Shown here: piece by piece, positions 36,876-46,100 of the stretch
Position numbering within the stretch: position 1 is the first letter of the stretch
Layout: the number at the start of each line of letters is the position of its first letter
NCBI RefSeq assembly: GCF_007713685.1
Contig: NZ_VMRJ01000004.1
Coordinates: forward strand, 779,700 to 843,699
Length of the DNA stretch: 64,000 bases
Source of the DNA: Hymenobacter setariae
GTDB taxonomy: Bacteria > Bacteroidota > Bacteroidia > Cytophagales > Hymenobacteraceae
Direction of reading: 5' to 3'
Notes under the pieces: model-generated
Database searches by the model: none
Seen by the model: the letters and a program-made list of their open reading frames with translations, nothing else
Told to the model about the DNA's origin: nothing
Position numbers and translations under genes: made by a program

Positions 36876-37604
36876 TTACAGATAGAGTTGCACCATCTGC
36901 TGCCAGGCGGGCGGGGTGTGCGCCTCGCCGGCCCAGATGTGTAGCTGGTGCGCAATGCCCTTGGCCCACAGCTGCTGGTCCAAGAAGTAATTATCAGCCA
37001 GAAAAGCGTCCTCCTCCCCTATCGCCAGCTTGATGTCGAGCCGCCGCAGGTGCCCTAGGTAGAAGTCATCGCTGAGGTTAGGCAAGAAGCGGTTGGGCGT
37101 ATTCAGGTACACCTCATGGTCGACGTAGCCCTGAAATAAGTCGCGGAAGCAGCCCATGGCCTGCGTCAGGTCGTAGCGCCCGCTCAGGCCCACCACCTTG
37201 GCAAACAGGTGCGGATGCCGAAACGCGAAATTGACAGCGTGAAAAGCGCCCATACTGCACCCAGCCGCCATCAGGCACGAGTTGGGGTTGCGGTGGTGCG
37301 TCAGGGGCAGCACTTCTTCGAGCAGGTACCGCTCGTACTGCAAGTGCCGCCTGATGCGCTCGGCCGGGTGCTTGGCCGGACAATACAGACTTTCAGCATC
37401 GACGCTGTCGAGACAGTAGAGTTGTAGGTCGCCGCGCTCCAGTCGAGGCCGCAGCGCTTCTACTACGCCCCAGTTTTCGTAGTCGAAAAAACGCGCCTTG
37501 CGGGTCGGAAAGAAAAGCACCCGCGCCCCCGCGTGCCCAAATACCAGTAGCTCCATCGGCCGACCTAGGGCTGGGCTCCACCATTGTTGATACTCGCGGC
37601 GCAT
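36876..37604 (-). CDS. Alpha/beta-hydrolase esterase
   Basis: 242 residues, no signal peptide. Nucleophile elbow GCSMG at 115-119 (Ser117) within LMAAGCSMGAFHAVNFAFRH; a plausible acid in AIGEEDAFLADN; His near the end in WAGEAHTPPAWQQM. This pattern fits the 'esterase family protein' group related to S-formylglutathione hydrolase and PHB depolymerase. The N-terminal ALGRPMELLVFGHAGARVLF is typical of that group. It lies 54 bp downstream of an SGNH hydrolase on the same strand, so the two form a small operon. The substrate is unknown, though an acyl ester is likely. Confidence 0.82.
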   Translation of the reverse strand: MRREYQQWWSPALGRPMELLVFGHAGARVLFFPTRKARFFDYENWGVVEALRPRLERGDLQLYCLDSVDAESLYCPAKHPAERIRRHLQYERYLLEEVLPLTHHRNPNSCLMAAGCSMGAFHAVNFAFRHPHLFAKVVGLSGRYDLTQAMGCFRDLFQGYVDHEVYLNTPNRFLPNLSDDFYLGHLRRLDIKLAIGEEDAFLADNYFLDQQLWAKGIAHQLHIWAGEAHTPPAWQQMVQLYL

Positions 37605-37658
37605 ACAGCTTATGATTAATAAGATACGTGCGAAAGCAAAACCGTTTCGGCGTTGACT

Positions 37659-38267
37659 TTAGGTAGGCAGCAGCCCCATATGCCCGAGCTGCTGGGCTAT
37701 GGCTTGCTGCCACAAGGCGTAGCCGGCCGGCGACAGGTGCAGCCCATCGGCCTCGTACAAGCCGCGCTGCGGATTGCCCTGCCCATCGAGCATAGCCGGG
37801 TAGAGGTCCAGAAAATAGTAGGGCGGCCCTAGGGCCGCGATGCGCTGCCGAATGCAGGCATTGGCATACTGAATGTTCTCGCGCAAGTAGAGCCGCGCTG
37901 GGCTGGGCTTAATCGATACAAAGCAGAAGGGAATGCTACCTAGCTGCGCCTTGCTGATGGCCACTAGCTGCTCAAAAAACAGCACCACTTCCTCAGGCGT
38001 GCGGCCGTCGCCGAGGTCGTTGTCGCCGGCATAAACCAACAGCGCAGCTGGCTGCTGCCGGGGCACTACCCGCTCAAAAAACCACGCGCACGCCGCCAGC
38101 GTCGAGCCCCCAAAACCTAGATTAATGGCCTGCACCTGTGGAAAATCAACCCCCAAGCTAAGCCAGCGGGTAAAGGTGGAGCTGCCGTAGAACACCACCT
38201 TGAGCCGTTCGGTCGCCGCTACGGGCAGCTGCGCCAAGCGCTGCACCTCCTCTTCATACCACTGCAT
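37659..38267 (-). CDS. SGNH/GDSL-type hydrolase
   Basis: 202 residues with the SGNH blocks: VVFYGSSTFTRW (block I, Ser), NLGFGGSTLAA (block II, Gly), YAGDNDLGDGRTPEEV (block III, Asn) and EADGLHLSPAGYALW (block V, Asp and His). Such enzymes cut ester bonds of lipids or acetylated sugars. There is no signal peptide, so it probably acts in the cytoplasm. It is the first gene of a two-gene operon with the esterase downstream; together they suggest stepwise deacylation of one compound. Confidence 0.9.
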   Translation of the reverse strand: MQWYEEEVQRLAQLPVAATERLKVVFYGSSTFTRWLSLGVDFPQVQAINLGFGGSTLAACAWFFERVVPRQQPAALLVYAGDNDLGDGRTPEEVVLFFEQLVAISKAQLGSIPFCFVSIKPSPARLYLRENIQYANACIRQRIAALGPPYYFLDLYPAMLDGQGNPQRGLYEADGLHLSPAGYALWQQAIAQQLGHMGLLPT

Positions 38268-38391
38268 ACACGTATCTGGTGCTAGGTCGGGTGAGTAGCA
38301 AAGGTCGCCCCGCTGGGTTACCTAACTATCACGCCTGCGTGGCTATTATGTTTATACTGTAGTACCTAGGAGCTAGGTTAGTAGCTGTCAA

Positions 38392-38444
38392 AAAGCCGCC
38401 GAAAAGCAGCGGGCCGGTTGGCACTCGCGCACTTCTCGGCGGCT
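38392..38444 (-). terminator. Terminator after the phytase-like lipoprotein gene
   Basis: Arms AGCCGCCGA and TCGGCGGCT enclose a loop of about 32 bases. On the minus strand the stem is followed by TTTTTG, 16 bp past the stop of the gene at 38460. Confidence 0.7.
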
Positions 38445-38459
38445 CCGGGTTTGGCTCGC

Positions 38460-39758
38460 TTAGCGCAGGGGTGTGGGCAGCTTCACGAAGTAAATGCGGT
38501 TGACATCGACCTTGCCGGTGGCGGGTAGCACCTTAGGCGCAAAGCCGTTGGCGCCGTTATCAACTACGCCAAAGTCGTCGTCGTTGGAAATGGCTAGCCG
38601 GTCGCCGCCGATGAGGGCGAGGCCTTCGGCTTTGTCGTGCGGGTATACTGGCGCGATGGCCGACCCCAGCAGGTCGAGCACCAGCGTTTTGGTTACGGGT
38701 ACTACGCCGGCCGCCGTTAGCCCGGCCTGGTCTTTTAGCTGCTCTACGGTGAGGCCGCCGTAGAGCTTGCCCGCGGCGGTGTTGCTGGCATCGGAAATGT
38801 CGGTAGCTCCCGCCAAATCAAACTTGTATACCTTCTTGAAAGTAGCCGGCGAGGTCGAGTTGCCGCCGTAGAGGCCATCGCGCTCCAGGGCCAGAAAAGT
38901 CGTGCTGCTGATGGCCGCCACCTCGCTGCACCCGGTCAGGCTGGGGTTATCCAGCAAGTAGGCGTACTGCTTGGTAGCGCCGCTGGCCAGGTCGAAGGTC
39001 ACGACACGCAGCACCGTGGAGCTCACCACCGCCGCGGGGTTGTAGAGCGGCGACTGCATGAGGCCGACCAGCGTTTTGCCATCGGGCGTGAGGCAGAGGC
39101 CCTCCATGCCGCGGTTGGGGCGGCGGCGCGCCAGCACCAGTGGCAACGTGCGCCCACCCTGGCCACTGCCGAAGGGATTGATACGCTCGAGCTGCTTGCC
39201 CGTAGCGTCGAAGTGGGCGATGTGCGGCCCATATTCGTCGCTCACCCAAAAAGTACCATCGGGGGCCAGCACCAGCCCTTCCGAATCGATACCATCGGCG
39301 CTGGTACCTAGGAGCTGGCCATTGAGGCCCAGCGCCGTTTCGCCGGTGCTGCCCTGGCCTGCGGGGTTAGGCAAGCCAGTAAGGGGCTGGCCAGCCGCAT
39401 TTTGCAGCAAGATGGTTTGCTCTAGCGTCAGCTGGCCATCTTTCATCCGAAACTTGCCAATCTGCGGCGTAAAGTCGGCCTTGCCAAACACGATGGAGTT
39501 GGCCGCCACGCCAGCCGCATTCGGCCCCCGGTCAGTGAGCAGGTAAAAAACTGTGGGGTCGTTAGGGTCGGGAGCTATCGACGAGCCAAAGCCACCGTTG
39601 TACAGCACCGTGCCATTGGGGGCCGTGGCAAGCACCCTAGGGCTGGTTGCCTCGGCATACGCCGGGTATTCCACGGCGGCCGTTACATCGTCTTTGTGGC
39701 AGCCGGCCAAAGCGGCGCCAGCCGCTACTAGGGTTAGCGCCAAGTACTTCTTTTGCAT
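38460..39758 (-). CDS. Phytase-like (PF13449) lipoprotein
   Basis: 432 residues from ATG 39756-39758, chosen for its lipobox AALAGC (Cys20); 16 extra upstream codons are open but would spoil the signal. Family hallmarks of the 'esterase-like activity of phytase' domain: TVFYLLTDRGPNA, IDSEGLVLAPDGTFWVSDEY, RPNRGMEGLCLTPDGK, PHDKAEGLALIGG, LAISNDDDFGV. The conserved acidic pairs probably bind Ca2+ in a propeller. The family is often found among phosphate-scavenging proteins, but its reaction is not well established. It has its own terminator and no close operon partner. Its nearness to the phytase operon fits a phosphorus-acquisition island. Confidence 0.88.
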   Translation of the reverse strand: MQKKYLALTLVAAGAALAGCHKDDVTAAVEYPAYAEATSPRVLATAPNGTVLYNGGFGSSIAPDPNDPTVFYLLTDRGPNAAGVAANSIVFGKADFTPQIGKFRMKDGQLTLEQTILLQNAAGQPLTGLPNPAGQGSTGETALGLNGQLLGTSADGIDSEGLVLAPDGTFWVSDEYGPHIAHFDATGKQLERINPFGSGQGGRTLPLVLARRRPNRGMEGLCLTPDGKTLVGLMQSPLYNPAAVVSSTVLRVVTFDLASGATKQYAYLLDNPSLTGCSEVAAISSTTFLALERDGLYGGNSTSPATFKKVYKFDLAGATDISDASNTAAGKLYGGLTVEQLKDQAGLTAAGVVPVTKTLVLDLLGSAIAPVYPHDKAEGLALIGGDRLAISNDDDFGVVDNGANGFAPKVLPATGKVDVNRIYFVKLPTPLR

Positions 39759-40017
39759 TTTGGGAGGAGTAAGCAGAAAATCAAGCCGCGAAAGTCGGCC
39801 AGCCATATTTCCTCAGTGTTGCTGCTAGGCTACGCTTTTACACGTGGCCACCCTAAGTAAAAAAGATAGTCCCTAGCCTAAGCTTGGTGCAGCCACAACG
39901 AACCCCCATCCGGCATGACGCGCCCTCCTAATTTTTAGCTAGCCACTTAACATGCTTCACTCATAAGCATTTAGGCAGCTGCCTTATTCCTCTCACAAGG
40001 AAACACCGCAAAGGCTT

Positions 40018-40923
40018 TTAGTTAAAGGAAGACCTGAATTCCAGCGGCGATAGGCTGGTTTTGGTTTTGAATAGCTTGCTGAATGACTGCAAGTGCTCGA
40101 ACCCCAGTTCGTAGGCAATTTCGCTGACAGTGAGGGTGGTGGTCGATAGCTTTTCCTTGGCTTTAGCTATCAGCTTGGCGTGAATGTGCTGCTGGGTGTT
40201 TTGCCCGGTCACGACGCGCAGCAGGTTGCTCAGGTATTTAGGCGACAGGTGTAGGTGCTCGGCCACGTAGCGCACCGTGGGCAAGCCTCTTTCCACTAGG
40301 TCGTCGCTATCGAAGTAGGCATCAAGCAGAGCTTCGACGCGCTCCAGCACTTCGTGGTTGGCTTTGTCGCGGGTCAGGAACTGACGGTGGTAAAACCGGT
40401 CGGCGTAGTGCAGTAGGCTTTCGAGCTGCGAGGCGATGATTTGCTTGCTAAAGCGGTCGAGGTTGGCGCTGTGCTCCTGTGCTATCGTCTGAATGATAGC
40501 CAGCACCGTTGCTTCTTCCTTGGCCGATAGAAACAGGGCTTCGTGGAGCGAGTAGTCCCAGAAATCGTAGTGCTTAATGGTGGTGGCCAACGGCGTGTTC
40601 CAGATAAAATCGGGGTGGATGTACACCACCCACCCCGATTTTTCTACGGCCTCGTCTTTGTTGACTACCCCCATGCTAAACACCTGGCTGGGCGCCATAA
40701 ACGACAGTACACCCTCCTTGAAGTCGAACGAATGCTGCCCATATTTGGAGTGCACATTCCGCATCCGCTTCACCGAAATCGAATAAAAATCCAGGTGCAT
40801 TGGCAGGGCTTCGTCATCGCGGTGCGGCACGGTGCTCACGTCTAGCACGCTGAGCAGCGGGTGCTGCGGCGGGGGCAGCTGCAAAAACGCATAAAATTCG
40901 CTTATCGTTTTGAAGTGTCTCAT
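40018..40923 (-). CDS. AraC-family transcriptional regulator
   Basis: 301 residues. An N-terminal sensor half (about 1-180, with KRMRNVHSKYGQHSFDFKEG) is followed by a C-terminal AraC double helix-turn-helix (VRYVAEHLHLSPKYLSNLLR and VSEIAYELGFEHLQSFSKLF, KTKTSLSPLEFRSSF). The ATG overlaps the stop of the upstream oxidoreductase gene by 4 bp, so the two are co-translated, and the regulator very likely controls that oxidoreductase. The inducer is unknown. Confidence 0.93.
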   Translation of the reverse strand: MRHFKTISEFYAFLQLPPPQHPLLSVLDVSTVPHRDDEALPMHLDFYSISVKRMRNVHSKYGQHSFDFKEGVLSFMAPSQVFSMGVVNKDEAVEKSGWVVYIHPDFIWNTPLATTIKHYDFWDYSLHEALFLSAKEEATVLAIIQTIAQEHSANLDRFSKQIIASQLESLLHYADRFYHRQFLTRDKANHEVLERVEALLDAYFDSDDLVERGLPTVRYVAEHLHLSPKYLSNLLRVVTGQNTQQHIHAKLIAKAKEKLSTTTLTVSEIAYELGFEHLQSFSKLFKTKTSLSPLEFRSSFN

Positions 40924-41894
40924 TGCGGCTCATCTACTTTAGTTACTGCCAGCACCAGCTTGCCCCGCACGTGCCAAGTGGCGCTTTCGCGGTGGGCCTC
41001 GGCCACTTGCGCCAGCGAAAATACCTTACTGATAAGCACCTTCACCTGGCCGGCGTCAATGAGCTGGGCGATTTCAGTTAGCCAGTCTTGCCGGGGCTGG
41101 TTGGCCGCCAGCTCGCCGGTGGCGTGCTTCTGGGCTAGCGCGGCCAGCACTTCTTCATCAAACGGGAAATCGGTATTGACGCTCACGAAGATGCCGCCGT
41201 CTTTCAGCACGGCCACCGCTTTGAGGCGCTCTGCGTTGTCGCGCAAGGGCGAGGCTTCGAGCACTACGTCCACATCGCGTACTACGTCAGCTAGCTGCTG
41301 GCTGCGGTAGTCAATCACCTCATCGGCCTCCAGCTCCCGCAGGTACCCTAGGTTGCCAGCCGAAGCGGTACCTATCACGTAGGCTCCCTTGGCTTTGGCA
41401 AACTGCACCGCAAAGCCACCTACCCCACCCGAAGCCCCTTGAATAAGCACGCGCTGACCAGGCTGGAGCTTGCCGTGCCCAAAAAGCCCCGTCCAGGCCG
41501 TGAGGCCGGCCAGCGGCACGCCCGCCGCCTCCACGAAGCTCAGGCTGCTAGGTTTGCGGGCAAATTGGCTGGCTTTGGCCGTGCAGTACTCGGCGTAGCT
41601 GCCATCGCCAGGAAAGTTGGGGACGCCGTACACGGCATCGCCTTTCTGGAGTGTGGTGACATCGCTGCCCACTTCGGCCACGATACCGGCCGCATCCCAA
41701 CCTAGGGTCAGGGGCAAGGTCAGGAAAGACCGTAGCGCATCGTTGCCGCCTTCGCGCACCACCCAGTCTACTGGGTTTACGCCGCTGGCCTGCACCTGCA
41801 CCAAAATCTCATCGGGCGCCGGCACTGGCCGCGCCACGTCTTCCAGCATTAACACTTCGGGGCCGCCAAAGGCGTGAATTCTTACCGCTTTCAT
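40920..41894 (-). CDS. NADP-dependent quinone oxidoreductase-like protein (MDR family)
   Basis: 324 residues. GroES-like N domain (LVQVQASGVNPVDWVVREGG, LGWDAAGIVAEVGSDV) and a Rossmann domain with the nucleotide motif RVLIQGASGGVGGFAVQFAK. It lacks the Cys ligands of zinc alcohol dehydrogenases, so it belongs to the zinc-free QOR group that reduces quinones or activated alkenes with NADPH. It is the first gene of a two-gene operon with an AraC regulator. A stress or xenobiotic role is likely. Nothing unusual in the sequence. Confidence 0.93.
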   Translation of the reverse strand: MKAVRIHAFGGPEVLMLEDVARPVPAPDEILVQVQASGVNPVDWVVREGGNDALRSFLTLPLTLGWDAAGIVAEVGSDVTTLQKGDAVYGVPNFPGDGSYAEYCTAKASQFARKPSSLSFVEAAGVPLAGLTAWTGLFGHGKLQPGQRVLIQGASGGVGGFAVQFAKAKGAYVIGTASAGNLGYLRELEADEVIDYRSQQLADVVRDVDVVLEASPLRDNAERLKAVAVLKDGGIFVSVNTDFPFDEEVLAALAQKHATGELAANQPRQDWLTEIAQLIDAGQVKVLISKVFSLAQVAEAHRESATWHVRGKLVLAVTKVDEPQ

Positions 41895-42550
41895 AGGGAG
41901 TTGTTTTCGTTTTATTGACGATACAAAGGTCCCCTGCGCTTACAAGGCCGATTAAGTCAAAATGCCCTTTGTTTCAGCCAAAATGCCGAAAGCAAGTGGC
42001 TATTAACCCTTCTCTACCGGATGGCCTGGTGCAATAAGAGCGAGCGCCTTAGTTAGCAAATGCCTCGGCTGGCGATGCACATAGCGTACCAGCGCACGGC
42101 ATCAAATATAGAAGGCTGATACAATTCCTATCCTGTCGAGGTTAGTCGCTATAGGGTCATTTTGTCTCATCACGCTCCCTAGGAATCTGGCGAGCACATT
42201 ACTGGCACTGCGTGAAGTCTGCAAAGGCCTAGACTTTTCGTCTGACGGCCGTCGAGTCAACTGAATTTGACTAGGTCATCAGATGCCTTTCCTGCCAGTA
42301 GTTTCGCCTTCTTATCACCATTAAGAAGCGAGCAACTGTAGCATGCCATCGGCACGAAAACGCCAGAGCGCGGCTTCAATCTTTACGATACAGTGGCCGC
42401 AACCCTACGCTTTACTAGTGAGCACACTGCCCAATTCACTCTTAGCTACGCAACAGCGTCGGCTGAGAGCTTCCTCGAAGTGACTGGTTCGACGCCTTGA
42501 GCCTGTATAGCTGCACTACCAATTATACTTCTCTTATCGGTGCGGTATAC
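41895..42550. other. 650 bp without a supported gene
   Basis: The right-hand part near 41895-41990 should carry the promoter of the minus-strand oxidoreductase operon; GACCTTTG around 41923-41930 (minus strand) matches the TAnnTTTG box at seven of eight bases but has no well-placed TTG. The rest has stop codons in all frames and no clear repeat. I see nothing else in it. Confidence 0.5.
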
Positions 42551-42928
42551 CTAGTGGGCTGGTACGCGCGCGACTTCCATCAGATTTGGCGTTTCGCGCA
42601 CAATGCGCAAGGCACTACCGCGCAACGCTACGCGCAGGGCTTGGCGGCGCGTGAGCCGGCCGCGCACCGGCTGCACGGGCACATTGACTAGAGACTTGTC
42701 TGGGTAACGAATAAAGCAGCCCGTAGCGCGGGCGATGGCCTGAGCGGTTTGGTCGAAGCGCTGAGCGGGCAAGTTATACACTACCTGCTGGTCGCAACGG
42801 CCCAATTGAATGCGAGCTTTGGCTGTAGGAACTGGCTTTGAAGGGGACGGCTGCTGGGCAAGGCATACGCTGAATGCAGTCAGTGCGTGCGCCACGACTA
42901 GGCAGGAAAGAAGGCGAATGGAAAGCAT
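42551..42928 (-). CDS. Secreted stand-alone STN-domain protein
   Basis: 125 residues: signal peptide (MLSIRLLSCLVVAHALTAFS, cleavage near CLAQ), a short Pro/Lys linker, then one STN domain at about 50-115 (VVYNLPAQRFDQTAQAIARA, TGCFIRYPDKSLVNVPVQPV, LTRRQALRVALRGSALRIVR). STN domains normally form the periplasmic N-terminus of TonB receptors or secretins and talk to anti-sigma factors or TonB. Here the domain stands alone, with no receptor, sigma factor or anti-sigma gene beside it. It may be the remnant of a FecA-like receptor, or a free periplasmic signalling or adaptor protein. Confidence 0.75.
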   Translation of the reverse strand: MLSIRLLSCLVVAHALTAFSVCLAQQPSPSKPVPTAKARIQLGRCDQQVVYNLPAQRFDQTAQAIARATGCFIRYPDKSLVNVPVQPVRGRLTRRQALRVALRGSALRIVRETPNLMEVARVPAH

Positions 42929-43197
42929 GCGTGAATATAGGCGGTCTTATACTCTAGGTAGAAGATAGGCTTTCGATTAATGGCAGCTACCGCTTACTAG
43001 TCAGTAGCTGCTACCTGTTTACGTCTTCATGCTATGCTTGTGCGGCCCTGAGCGGAAAACTCGCGTTACCGCTAGCTCTAGTGGGACCCAATGCACCCAA
43101 ATAAAAAGATGGGATTATAGAAATTCGTGCTTTCGCCGCTTTCTTCGCACCTACTTGTGGGTTAATTACTTACTGGTAGCATTACTTCACTTTTTAT

Positions 43198-46100
43198 TTG
43201 TATAAACGCTTGACCCACCTGTTTACTCCTATTCTTTATCACTTACGAACGCTACCAAAAAAAATTACCCATGTCGGGCAAGGAGGCTTATTCTTATTAG
43301 CCCTTGTGCTGCTAAGTACAGTTGTTAAAGCCCAGGTAACGGTAGCCAGTCGGCAGCCGGCTCGGCACTCGGTAGCCGTTGCGCGCAACACGAACGTTAC
43401 AGTAAGCTTCTCACAGGCTATCGCAATAAGGACTACTCTTAACCTGAAGGTGTATGGTGCGCTGCTAGGTGGCAAACGCCCTGGCAGTGTAGCTGGGGGT
43501 GGCACAGCCACGCTCACCTTCACGCCAAACCAACCTTTTGCCCCAGGCGAGCTAGTAAGCGTGAGCGTACCAGCCTCCCTCACCAGCACTGGCGGTGCGA
43601 CCGTGGCTCAGCAGATGTTCCAGTTCACTGCGGCTACTGGCGGAACCGGCCGCGGCTTTTTTCTAGATACGCTTATTGTAGGCAACACCAGCAACCGTGA
43701 CCAAGCATTGGGTGACTTGGATGGGGATGGGGACTTAGACCTCGTGACGACCGGTTCGCTCTTTGGCTGCCGCGTGCTTTTAAATACTGGAGCTGGGAAA
43801 TTCATTTTTAAAACCAGCCTATTCACCGGACAAACGCCTAGTGGGTTAACCCTGGCCGACGTAGACCAAGATGGGGACCTAGACCTGCTGGCAGGCGACG
43901 CTGACAATGCCACCGTTTCCGTGTGCCTCAATGATGGCACCGGCAGTTTTATCGATGCCATAACCGGGGCCCAGAATGCGCCAGTAGGTCGCCAACCGGT
44001 AAGCGTAGCGGCGGGCGACCTGGATAGCGATGGCGACCTAGACTTTGTAGCGGCTAATGCCGGGTCCAGCTCGGTTACCGTGTGGTATAATACGGGTAGC
44101 CTACCCCTACTATTCACCAAGACCAGTACCATTGGCATAGGCAGTAGACCTTCAGCCGTGGCCCTGGCCGACATAGACAACGACGGTGACCTAGACCTGC
44201 TAACTACCCACCCTGGCGCTGCTGGCACAGCTCTGGGTGAGGTTCACATCAGCCGCAATAATGGGAATGGCGCGTTTGGCGGCTACAACATTGTGACGGT
44301 AGGTTCTCAGCCAGCCGAACTGGTCTTGGCTGATTTGGACAGCGATGGTGACCAAGACCTGCTAACGGCCAACACTGGCGCCGCCAGCGTAAGTGTGCGC
44401 CTCAATAATGGGAGCGGCGGCTTCACAGGCACCACCACGCTGGCGCTGCCGGCCGGCAGCACGCCAACTGGCCTGCGCACTGGCGACCTAGATGCCGACG
44501 GCGACCTCGACCTCGCGGTGGCCCAGGGCACAGGCGGACGGGTAGTGACTTTTTTAAACACGGCAGGTGTCCTCGCAGCGCAAGCCCGACCCCTGCGCCT
44601 ACGCCGCGACTTAGCTAGCCCCACCGTATCGGTAGGCGTAGTGCTGGGCGATGTGGATGGTGACCTTGACCTCGACCTTATCACTTCTGATGGTGGGGGC
44701 CAAGTTATATTAAGCCTAAATGCCAGCGTACCCCCTGCGCTCCCCGCTCCTACTATCAGTGCACTTACTCCGGCAACTGGGCCGGTGGGCAGCACAGCTA
44801 CGGTTAGTGGCACGAATCTGACCGACGTGGTGGGCGTGTACTTCAATGGCTTGGCTGCCACAAGCTTTGTGCTGAATGGCAGCGGCACTGCCCTCGATGC
44901 GACCGTGCCCGCTGGAGCTACTACGGGACTAGTAACGGTCGTAACTGATGAAGCTGGCACCGCTACGTCCCCTACCCCCTTTACCATTGTCGTGCCGGTG
45001 CCGGTGCTACTGACGGGTATCACGCCGGCTCGCAATAGCCGCAGTGCAGACCGCACCACCAACGTAGCAGCTACCTTCACGGTACCTATCACGGCGGCTA
45101 CGGCCGGCAGCCTGCGGGTGGTAGGCAGTCTACTACAGGGGCGGCGCCGAGGCGGGCTCACGGGGGCGGGCACCCCCACGCTTACGTTTGACCCCACGCA
45201 GGACTTCGCTCCCGGGGAGGTAGTAAGCGTGACATTGCCGGGTAGCCTACGTGGCACTGATGGCAATGCTGTTGCCCGGCAAGTAGTACAATTTACGGCC
45301 GCAGTAGGCGGCACGGGGCGGCATGACTTTTTCACTACCAGCACTCTAAACGTAGCCAGCACCTACCCCGGCCGGGTTGGCGACTTTGACAACGATGGCG
45401 ACCTAGATTTGGCCGTGCCAGACTACACAGTTGGGGTTCAGCTCTACATTAACGACGGAACGGGCACCTTCACCAACGGCCCCACGCTAGCAGGCCGCGC
45501 GCTTAGCCTGGTAGTGGGCGACGTGGATAACGACAGTGACCTTGACCTGGTGGTGCAAACTAATAGTGGGACCTATCAGCTGTGGCTCAACGCTGGCAAC
45601 GGCGCTTTTGCCAAAGGCAATACGGTGCCATTTACATCCACCCCCCAGCTAACGGCGCTCGCCGACGTGGATGCAGATGGAGACCTTGACTTACTTAGTA
45701 CCTATAGCTCAACGCTTATTGTGTTGGTTAATGATGGAAGTGGTGGCTTCGGCACCCCGCTCTATTCATCGCTTAATGGGGCCGCTACCGACTTGGCCCT
45801 AGGTGACGTGGACAATGATGGAGACCTCGACCTTGTGCTGTGCGGCAGCCTTGTAGGTGGCTACCAAGGCATTGGGGTAAACCTGAACGACGGCTCCGGT
45901 AGCTTCAGTGGCGCACCCTTCGCGCCGCTATACCACTATGCCTACCACCTGGCCCTAGGTGACGTAGACAATGACGGGGACCTCGACTTAGCGGTGAATA
46001 CGGCCTACTCAAATCAGGTGCTTATTCTGCCCAATAAGGGCACCGGCAATTTTGACTTAAGGGCTCCTCTAGCTACGCTGGCCCTAGCCGCGCCTTGCCT

